Of a stretch of DNA of 5,546 nucleotides, positions 1 to 5,121 are shown in pieces; position 1 is the first letter of the stretch; each line of letters starts with the position of its first letter. This stretch comes from Nitrosopumilales archaeon CG_4_9_14_0_2_um_filter_34_16 (GTDB taxonomy: Archaea > Thermoproteota > Nitrososphaeria > Nitrososphaerales > Nitrosopumilaceae): positions 376 through 5,921 of the forward strand of contig PFRJ01000067.1 in NCBI GenBank assembly GCA_002788515.1, written 5' to 3'. The notes beneath the pieces were generated by a model, which saw only the letters and a list, made by a program, of their open reading frames with translations, ran no database searches and had not been told where the DNA came from. A program made the position numbers and the translations under genes.

Positions 1-219
1 TTTGATGAATTCTATTGTACACATATTGGATGTTGATGCTTTTCTATTAATAACAATAATGATGGTCAAAACCTTTCAATTTTTCTTAAAATAATATGGT
101 TTTTCATAAGATTCGTCTTAAATAATTGATCTTCCAATTCGTGTAAGAAATTCCAAAATGGCACCACTTATTGAAGAAATTTGACATGGTGTTAATAAAT
201 ATAAAATAGAACTAAAAGT
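1..219. other. AT-rich non-coding lead-in
   Basis: No gene can be supported here. The plus strand is open in one frame from base 2 to a TAA at 92-94 (30 codons, low-complexity hydrophobic), which could be the tail of a gene to the left, but nothing in it is recognisable. On the minus strand an ATG at 24-22 opens a frame that runs off the left edge after eight codons, which could be the start of a divergent neighbour. Neither can be judged without more sequence. The promoter of the first gene occupies the right-hand end. Confidence 0.4.
192..208 (+). promoter_or_regulatory. TATA-like promoter element of the secreted repeat protein gene
   Basis: An uninterrupted run of A and T (TTAATAAATATAAAATA) lies 12 to 28 bases before the ATG at 220. 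Its first half is centred about 24 bases upstream of the start, which is where an archaeal TATA box sits for a leaderless transcript. No Shine-Dalgarno sequence precedes the ATG (AGAACTAAAAGT), which also fits a leaderless or nearly leaderless mRNA. The surrounding DNA is also AT-rich, so the assignment rests mainly on position. Confidence 0.4.
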
Positions 220-786
220 ATGAAAATTTCACTTTTTGTAATATTTGCTTTGCTTTTACCAACTATGTTCATCCCCATGATATTTGCACATGAACCGGAT
301 TTTGAAGCTAAATCATCCAAGGATATTTTGAGATTATGTCATTTTTTTTATGAAGAATACCTGTTAATCGGTTCAGAAAACTTTAAGGATCATCATAAAC
401 TTTTTCTTAATGCCAAAATTTGTCCTATTGTATATGAAAATATTGCATGGGATAGTCAACACCCACAAAAAGATCTTGTATTAATTTTTGCGATTGAAGA
501 GAAATTAAATGAAAATTCAAATTATCTTAAAGAAAAACATGTGGATGACTCTAGTTCAATTCCCAAATGGTTTAAAAATAAAGCAAAGTTGTGGATTGGG
601 TGGGAAATTAAAGATATTGAGTTTTTGAAAGCAATAGAAAAAGTTACAAATTCGAACTTCATTGATACATCTGACCAACACTTTATTCCTAAATGGTTTC
701 ACCAAAACACAAAATGGTATTTGGATGAAACAATTTCTGAGAAAGAATTTGTAAATTCTATTGAATATTTGATAAAAACTTCTTAA
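220..786 (+). CDS. Secreted protein with two C-terminal 'IPxWF...FxxxIxYLI' repeats, function unknown
   Basis: This 188-aa protein begins with a signal peptide: a basic start (MK), a hydrophobic stretch at about residues 4-22 and a likely cleavage site after A23 (FA|HEP), so it is probably exported. Residues 30-105 form a small domain with only two cysteines, C40 and C68, which could pair in a disulfide. It also contains a His pair (H58-H59) and the segment NIAWDSQHP (74-82). Two copies of a roughly 33-residue repeat follow, at 114-148 and 156-188. Both start IPKWF and share K, I, E-F and I-E at matching positions, 11 identities over about 31 residues. Repeats of this kind (IPxWxKNxAxWW...ISDxxFxxxIxYLI) recur in secreted thaumarchaeal proteins, but their role is not known to me. 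The ATG at 220 is supported by the signal peptide and the TATA-like element before it. The gene stands alone. No catalytic motif is visible, so no function is assigned. Confidence 0.85.
   Translation: MKISLFVIFALLLPTMFIPMIFAHEPDFEAKSSKDILRLCHFFYEEYLLIGSENFKDHHKLFLNAKICPIVYENIAWDSQHPQKDLVLIFAIEEKLNENSNYLKEKHVDDSSSIPKWFKNKAKLWIGWEIKDIEFLKAIEKVTNSNFIDTSDQHFIPKWFHQNTKWYLDETISEKEFVNSIEYLIKTS
559..783 (+). repeat. Two tandem copies of the IPKWF protein repeat
   Basis: Copy 1 covers bases 559-663 (residues 114-148) and copy 2 covers 685-783 (residues 156-188), with a repeat period of 42 residues. The copies are clear at protein level but diverged at DNA level, so this is an old domain duplication and not a recent one. 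The family typically has a WW pair after the first helix. Here it is LW in copy 1 and WY in copy 2. Confidence 0.7.
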
Positions 787-986
787 AAAAAATATTCACA
801 CAAAAAGTAATTTCTTGTTTATGGTTTTCTAACCTTGCCAACATCTCTTTACACTTTGAATATTCTTTTGTTTGTTTTATTTTTGATAGTATCAAATGCT
901 TCTTAAATATCTTGGATGTTGATAAAAAAATTCTCTACTTTATTATGACGATGAATTTATTAACAATTTGTATGTTGAGGGTTCAC
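787..986. other. Convergent intergenic region with T-rich termination tracts
   Basis: This 200-bp stretch separates the plus-strand secreted protein gene from the minus-strand bioA. On the plus strand a T-rich tract at 861-884 (TATTCTTTTGTTTGTTTTAT followed by TTTT) is a plausible archaeal intrinsic terminator for the first gene. On the minus strand, a run of seven T (plus-strand A at 924-930) lies about 57 bases after the bioA stop, and a further run of eight T (plus-strand A at 785-792) lies beyond it. No stable hairpin, tRNA or convincing small gene was seen. Archaeal termination needs only U-rich tracts, but such tracts are common in AT-rich DNA, so this is an inference. Confidence 0.4.
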
Positions 987-2321
987 TCAGAGTACCTTTC
1001 TTTTTGCGGATTTTATGGTTTTGATTGTTCGTTCTAAAAGTGATCTGAGCTCATTTTCTTTTATTGCGAGTGGTGGTACAAGCATGACTATGTTTCCTAG
1101 TGTTCTAAGATAGATCCCTTGTTTTTTCCCCTCCTCAAAAAATATTTTGTTTATTGATTTTTCAGGATTAATTGGAATTTTTTTGATTTGATTCTGTACT
1201 AATTCTATTCCCATGAGCATACCTTTATGCCTAATATTCCCAACAATGTCTATTTCATTGATTTCATCATAAAATTCCTCAAAAACTTTTGAAGTGGTTT
1301 GAATTTTTTTTATCAAATTCTTTTTTTTATACATTGTAAGATTTTCATTTGCAACTGCTGCTGCAATGGGATTACCTGTGTATGTATGTCCATGAAACAA
1401 ATGTCGCCAATCATTAAATTCCCCTAAAAACGAATCATAAATTTTTTTATTGGTTAGTGTTGCAGCCATTGTAAGATATCCCCCAGTTAACATTTTTCCA
1501 TATGCTACAATATCTGGGATGCAGTTTTGTTCTTCATACTGAATCATAGATCCTAATCTGCCAAACCCTGTTGCAATTTCATCTAGAACAAATAACACAT
1601 CATATTTTTTACATAATTGATAAATTTTCCTTTGAAATCCTTTTGGATAAATTATCACTCCGCCTGCCACCTGTGCCCCGCTTTCCATTACAAAAGCCGC
1701 AATGTTATCATTTTTTGAGAATCGTGCTTCAATTTTTTCTAAACAGTAATTCTGATAGTCTGAAAACGTAAATCCTTTTGGTGTTCTGTATTGATTTGGA
1801 ACCGGAAATTGTATGGTTGAGAATAATTGTTTTTTAAATTTACCAAAAAATCCAGGTACATACCCTACGGACATGGCTCCAAATGTATCTCCATGATATC
1901 CGTTTTCTAATGTGGCAATCTCTGTTTTTCTTTCATTTCTAATATTTTTCCAATACTGTAATGCAATCTTGATTGATATCTCCATTGCTGATGAGCCATT
2001 ATCTGAATAAAACACCTTGTACATATGTGGAGATATTCTTACAAGATTATCTGCAAGTCTTTCGGCAGGTTCGTGTGTCAAATTGAATAATGATGAATGC
2101 TGAAGTTTTTTACTTTGTTTTGTGATTGCTTTGATCAATTGAGGATTAGAATGACCCCACACATTACACCACATCGATGCTACTGCATCTATCATTTTAT
2201 TTCCTTTAGCATCAATTAGCCATACTCCTTTTCCTTTGGTGATTTTATCAAACATGGACCATTCGTTCATCTGAGTATTTGGGTGCCAAACAGAACTTTT
2301 CAACTGTTTTTGTATGTTCAA
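987..2321 (-). CDS. bioA: Adenosylmethionine-8-amino-7-oxononanoate aminotransferase (BioA, DAPA synthase)
   Basis: A 444-aa class III, PLP-dependent aminotransferase of full family length. It aminates 7-keto-8-aminopelargonate (KAPA) to 7,8-diaminopelargonate (DAPA), the antepenultimate step of biotin synthesis, in the cytoplasm. Visible landmarks in order are: N-terminal WHPNTQM (12-18, the BioA WHPxTxM motif); ASMWCNVWGH (48-57); the PLP phosphate-binding segment DNGSSAMEI (107-115); GYHGDTFGAMSVG (141-153, Y142 stacking on PLP); LDEIATGFGR (246-255, D247 contacting the pyridine nitrogen); the Schiff-base lysine K276 in GKMLTGG; FHGHTYTGNP (309-318); and R406 in LRTLG, matching the substrate-carboxylate Arg. 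The start is TTG at 2321. An in-frame TAA lies 12-15 bases upstream, no ATG lies between, and the next Met (M18) would cut off WHPNTQ. The position of E. coli Tyr17 is Asn15 here and Trp52 is Met50, so the amino donor (SAM, as in E. coli, or lysine, as in B. subtilis) cannot be told. It is divergent from bioD across 31 bp. Confidence 0.95.
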   Translation of the reverse strand: MNIQKQLKSSVWHPNTQMNEWSMFDKITKGKGVWLIDAKGNKMIDAVASMWCNVWGHSNPQLIKAITKQSKKLQHSSLFNLTHEPAERLADNLVRISPHMYKVFYSDNGSSAMEISIKIALQYWKNIRNERKTEIATLENGYHGDTFGAMSVGYVPGFFGKFKKQLFSTIQFPVPNQYRTPKGFTFSDYQNYCLEKIEARFSKNDNIAAFVMESGAQVAGGVIIYPKGFQRKIYQLCKKYDVLFVLDEIATGFGRLGSMIQYEEQNCIPDIVAYGKMLTGGYLTMAATLTNKKIYDSFLGEFNDWRHLFHGHTYTGNPIAAAVANENLTMYKKKNLIKKIQTTSKVFEEFYDEINEIDIVGNIRHKGMLMGIELVQNQIKKIPINPEKSINKIFFEEGKKQGIYLRTLGNIVMLVPPLAIKENELRSLLERTIKTIKSAKRKVL

Positions 2322-2352
2322 AGATCTTAATAATTAACCGATGAGTTAATCT
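2322..2352. promoter_or_regulatory. Compact divergent bioA/bioD control region with candidate operator
   Basis: The 31 bp between the two start codons hold two symmetric elements. TTAAT-A-ATTAA (2327-2337) is an 11-bp AT-only palindrome centred about 21 bases before the bioD ATG, so it could be the bioD TATA box. ATTAAC-CGATGA-GTTAAT (2333-2350) is a perfect 6+6 inverted repeat with a 6-base spacer, 18 bp in all. It overlaps the TATA-like element and ends 2 bases before the bioD ATG. A protein bound there would cover the bioD start and the region just upstream of bioA, so it could control both genes. Neither start has a Shine-Dalgarno sequence, suggesting leaderless mRNAs. The half-sites do not match the bacterial BirA operator (TTGTAAACC-N15-GGTTTACAA). 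The palindromes are seen directly; the regulator and function are inferred. Confidence 0.5.
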
Positions 2353-3063
2353 ATGAAATATTTTGATTATAGTTTATTGGATTCGTTTTTTATTACTGGA
2401 ACTGATACGGATGTTGGAAAAACATACATCACTGCAGGTTTGGCAGTTTCGTTTAGGAAAATGGGTATTGATGTTGGTGTTATGAAACCTTTTGCTGCAG
2501 GTAGCGCTCAGAAAAAAGGGTTCAAATCTGAAGACCTTGAAATTTTATCTCGAGCTGCACAAGTAAATGATCCTGAAAAATTAACCAATCCCCAGTTTTT
2601 CCCAATTCCAGCATCTCCTTACACTGCATGGATGAATTTAAAAATAAAACCCAAAATACCTGCAATCCTTTCAAGTTTTAAAAAACTATCACAACTTCAT
2701 GATGTGCTTCTTGTAGAAGGTATGGGTGGAATAATGACTCCTATTTTGAAAAATTATTACATCACACATTTGATTAAAGATATGAGCATCCCTGCAATTA
2801 TAGTTACAAGGAGTAATGTCGGAACTGTTAATCATACTATAATGACTGTAAAAATGTGTAATGAGTTTAAAATTCCTATTAAAGGCATCATCATTAATGA
2901 TTTTGATTCAGACGGATACAAAATAAAAGAATTAACACGTGATCTAAAACATCTTCTCGGAGTATCAATATTAGGAACAATCCCATTCATTGATGATCTT
3001 AGTGATTCATCCATGTATAAAATTTTCAAGAAAAATATTGATTTTAAATTACTACTAAAATAA
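2353..3063 (+). CDS. bioD: Dethiobiotin synthetase (BioD)
   Basis: A 236-aa P-loop ATPase, close to the usual 220-240 aa of the family. It closes the ureido ring of DAPA using CO2 and ATP to give dethiobiotin, the step directly after BioA. The Walker A loop is GTDTDVGKT (16-24), almost the family consensus GTDTEVGKT. Other matches are: KPFAAG (45-50; K45 is the counterpart of the catalytic Lys of KPVASG in E. coli); D61 in SEDLEIL, in the place of the Mg-binding Asp; FPIPASPYTAW (83-93, substrate loop); VEGMGG (121-126, Walker B-like with E122); and IIIND (179-183), where N182 aligns with the adenine-binding Asn. All key residues are present, so the enzyme should be active. The ATG at 2353 is fixed by an in-frame TAA at 2347-2349 and by the 15 residues needed before the P-loop. 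It shares its control region with bioA and ends 4 bp from the oppositely oriented gene that follows. bioB and bioF are not in this window. Confidence 0.95.
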   Translation: MKYFDYSLLDSFFITGTDTDVGKTYITAGLAVSFRKMGIDVGVMKPFAAGSAQKKGFKSEDLEILSRAAQVNDPEKLTNPQFFPIPASPYTAWMNLKIKPKIPAILSSFKKLSQLHDVLLVEGMGGIMTPILKNYYITHLIKDMSIPAIIVTRSNVGTVNHTIMTVKMCNEFKIPIKGIIINDFDSDGYKIKELTRDLKHLLGVSILGTIPFIDDLSDSSMYKIFKKNIDFKLLLK

Positions 3064-3067
3064 TGTT

Positions 3068-3616
3068 TTAAATTCGTAATATTTTGAATTTATTTGTGCC
3101 TCCAATATTACTAAATTTACCAATTTCAAAAATGATTTTGGAAAATGTATTATTTTCTTTAGATGCTACAAATGATTTTTTTTCTACAGGTAAATGTTTG
3201 GAAAGTACTACCCAGATGTTTTCTTTTTCAGGTTGAATTTTTTCTAGTTGGGCAATTTTTTTCTTTATTGTTTTAATGTCTGATGATTTAGGTATGCAGA
3301 TAAGCAGTGTTTTTTTTGGATCTTTTTCTAATGTTTTTGTATCTGGAATTACTATGTCTATCTCTTGTTCTTTGTATGTTATCTTTCTTTGACTGGTAAT
3401 TAGAGCATTAGTAAGTAAATAATGTAGTGTTCCGGTGACTAGCATTCCTAATGATTCTTCTTTTTCTCCTAATGACATAATATGATCATAACAATCTTTT
3501 ATGATCTCATCAATGATTAGGTCAAATTTCTTCCCAATGATTAAATCTGGAATAGTTTGTGAACTTTTGATGTACTCAAACAAATAATTCTTTATTGGAT
3601 TTGATTCTTCTTGCAT
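3068..3616 (-). CDS. Conserved-type hypothetical protein, translationally coupled to HMG-CoA synthase
   Basis: A 182-aa, probably cytoplasmic protein with no signal peptide or membrane segment. I do not recognise the family. The N-terminal half (about 8-75) looks mostly helical (PIKNYLFEYIKSSQ, FDLIIDEIIKDCYDHIMSLG). From about 79 to 140 it alternates short strands and helices: ITYKEQEIDIVIPD (79-92), KTLLICIPK (102-110), a charged helix at 112-130, then NIWVVLSK (133-140). The order E85-I-D87 then strand then K110 resembles a PD-(D/E)xK nuclease-like core, but the Glu of the E-x-K pair is I108 here, so any such fold would lack a key acidic residue. Its ATG (3616-3614) overlaps the TAA of the upstream gene by one base (TAATG), so it is almost certainly co-transcribed and translated by reinitiation. 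There is no Shine-Dalgarno sequence. It has only two Cys (C42, C107) and no zinc ribbon, so it is not the DUF35 protein often beside archaeal HMG-CoA synthase. Confidence 0.8.
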   Translation of the reverse strand: MQEESNPIKNYLFEYIKSSQTIPDLIIGKKFDLIIDEIIKDCYDHIMSLGEKEESLGMLVTGTLHYLLTNALITSQRKITYKEQEIDIVIPDTKTLEKDPKKTLLICIPKSSDIKTIKKKIAQLEKIQPEKENIWVVLSKHLPVEKKSFVASKENNTFSKIIFEIGKFSNIGGTNKFKILRI

Positions 3617-5010
3617 TATTCATTGTAGATGTAACGTCTTTCGCCTCTAGTTTCTTTGGCTGTTTGTACATTTACTAAAACAAATTCCTTCTTAGAGTGC
3701 ACCATTGATTCTTCAGGAAGTAGTTTGTTTTCATGTAGTTCTTCATATTCCTCCCACGTCAATCTTCTTCTTTCCCCTATTTCTGCTTCTAAATTCATAT
3801 TTTTTACAATTTCTTTAAATTCTGGTTGAACTACGCCACTGAATACCATTGCACTGCTTCCGCTGCCATAGGATCCAAATCCAATCCTTTTTCCTTCCAA
3901 TTCAATTCCTTTCTGATACTCAAATTCTAAACTACTTCTAAATCCCAAGTATAATGATGCAGTATACAAATTACCAATCATACTTGATGCAATCAGTGAA
4001 CTTGAAAGTTTTGACTCATACACTTCCTGATACTCTCTAGTCTTTGTAAACAATTTAGTAAATTCATGATCTTTTGCCATGAATTCCTCATCTCCCAATA
4101 CTGATTCTATTGTACCTCGTGGGTCTTTTGGTCTTGGCTCTTCAATCCCAATCTCTTTTAGTATGTTCTTCCATCGTGGAAGCTGTCTCCATTCATGTCT
4201 GACTAGGTACGCTAATGCTTTCTTTCCCATGTTACTGTATGGCAAATGCATGTTAATGTAATCCATATGATCTAGAATTGTCTCCCCAGGCTCCATTTTG
4301 ATCAGTCCGCTTGATACTACTTTTTTCTTGTATGCCTCTAATGCTTTTCTTACCTGAATCATGTAAAGTAAGTTTGAATATTGTCCATGCACAATAGGAG
4401 TTTCTTTTCCAAAAGGTCTGTAAAAATCATATTCGTCTTTAATTGATGTTGATGTTACTTTAGGATCAAATGCTAATAATCTTGGTTTATCATTTAGAAG
4501 CATAACTACTGCTCCTGCACCTTGAGTCATTTCTCCACTAGAACCCATATCATATTTTGCAATATCTGAAACTACTACCAAAGCATGTTTGCCTTCTGCT
4601 TCTCCTGCTCTAATCCAATTTGTATTGTCATATAGCGCATAAGAACCACTTACACATGCAAATTTAGTTTCTACTCCTCCGCAATGCTCAAAAGCACCTT
4701 GTCCGTAAACTTGTTCCAACATCCCAATTACGTATGAGTTCATAGCTTTTGATTCGTCAAATGCAGATTCTGTGGAAACATACAACCTACCAATATCCTC
4801 TGGAGATAGTTTATTTTTCTGCATGATTCGTAAACATGCATTTGCTGCAAGACATGCTGGATCTTGATTGGCATCAACTATTGCCATTTGTGAAACTCCT
4901 AACCCTTTTTGTAATTTTACTGGGTCTAATCCTCGGTTGACTGCAAAATCAGCTGCGTCTATGTATAGTCTAGGAATGTATATTGCAATGTCGTCTATTC
5001 CAGCTGCCAT
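3616..5010 (-). CDS. Hydroxymethylglutaryl-CoA synthase (bacterial/eukaryotic-like type)
   Basis: A 464-aa thiolase-superfamily enzyme that condenses acetyl-CoA with acetoacetyl-CoA to HMG-CoA, the first committed part of the mevalonate pathway that supplies archaeal isoprenoid lipids. The N-terminus GIDDIAIYIPRLYID (4-18) matches the GIDKI..YVPKYYVD pattern of S. aureus-type enzymes. The catalytic triad is complete: E81 in STESAFDESKA (79-89), the acyl-accepting Cys C119 in KFACVSG (116-122), and H255 in MHLPYSNMGKKAL (254-266). MTQGAGAVVML (161-171) and GSYGSGSSAMVFSG (379-392) are the expected glycine-rich core loops. The C-terminal 60 residues (RRRLTWEEYEEL and onward) match the normal end of bacterial enzymes. 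Archaeal-type enzymes are only about 350 aa. The ATG at 5010 is preceded by GGGAG (plus-strand 5018-5022) with 7 bases between, a plausible ribosome binding site. The next gene overlaps its stop by one base. Confidence 0.95.
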   Translation of the reverse strand: MAAGIDDIAIYIPRLYIDAADFAVNRGLDPVKLQKGLGVSQMAIVDANQDPACLAANACLRIMQKNKLSPEDIGRLYVSTESAFDESKAMNSYVIGMLEQVYGQGAFEHCGGVETKFACVSGSYALYDNTNWIRAGEAEGKHALVVVSDIAKYDMGSSGEMTQGAGAVVMLLNDKPRLLAFDPKVTSTSIKDEYDFYRPFGKETPIVHGQYSNLLYMIQVRKALEAYKKKVVSSGLIKMEPGETILDHMDYINMHLPYSNMGKKALAYLVRHEWRQLPRWKNILKEIGIEEPRPKDPRGTIESVLGDEEFMAKDHEFTKLFTKTREYQEVYESKLSSSLIASSMIGNLYTASLYLGFRSSLEFEYQKGIELEGKRIGFGSYGSGSSAMVFSGVVQPEFKEIVKNMNLEAEIGERRRLTWEEYEELHENKLLPEESMVHSKKEFVLVNVQTAKETRGERRYIYNE

Positions 5011-5121
5011 AAGCTAGCTCCCGGAATTTCATTAATAAGGATATTGGGTAAATTCTAAGTATCTAGGAAGGAAATTTTAGCACTTTTTTTTACAATTTAT
5101 TCATAATTTGATCGCAAAACA
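5011..5121 (-). promoter_or_regulatory. Intergenic region with likely HMG-CoA synthase promoter and ribosome binding site
   Basis: This 111-bp AT-rich gap lies between the DsbA-like gene and the HMG-CoA synthase gene, both on the minus strand. Read on that strand, GGGAG (5022-5018) is a Shine-Dalgarno candidate 7 bases before the ATG, one of the few in this window. TTATTAAT (5038-5031) and TAGAATTTA (5058-5050) are TATA-like. The second would leave a short leader long enough to carry the ribosome binding site. The minus strand has no T-rich run after the DsbA-like stop, and the longest homopolymer (5084-5091) is A on that strand. A clear terminator is therefore missing, and some read-through into the HMG-CoA synthase gene is possible. 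Confidence 0.35.

Noticed and set aside
1..24. Minus-strand ATG at 24-22 opening a frame (MCTIEFIK) that runs off the left edge.
   Set aside because: Only eight codons are visible, with no ribosome binding site and no recognisable sequence. It could be the start of a divergent gene but cannot be told from chance.
162..191. Weak inverted repeat CACCA (162-166) / TGGTG (187-191) upstream of the first gene.
   Set aside because: Only five pairs with a 20-base loop, too weak to support a hairpin or operator.
842..844. Possible small minus-strand gene from an ATG at 844 toward the end of the secreted protein gene.
   Set aside because: It reads through a poly-A/T region, overlaps the tail of a supported gene and has no promoter or ribosome binding site.
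26..923. The 12-mer TTGGATGTTGAT occurs at 26-37 and again at 912-923, on either side of the first gene.
   Set aside because: About one exact 12-base match is expected by chance in a window of this size, and the flanking bases do not extend the match. It is not taken as an att site or mobile-element repeat.
1571..1771. Open reading frame on the plus strand inside bioA.
   Set aside because: It is antisense to the conserved middle of bioA, has no recognisable domain and no start signal, so it is a shadow of the real gene. The frames at 2832-3029 (-) and 4079-4261 (+) were rejected for the same reason.
2322..2352. Classical bacterial BirA operator between bioA and bioD.
   Set aside because: The expected TTGTAAACC and GGTTTACAA half-sites with about 15 bases between are absent; the palindrome present has other half-sites and a 6-base spacer.
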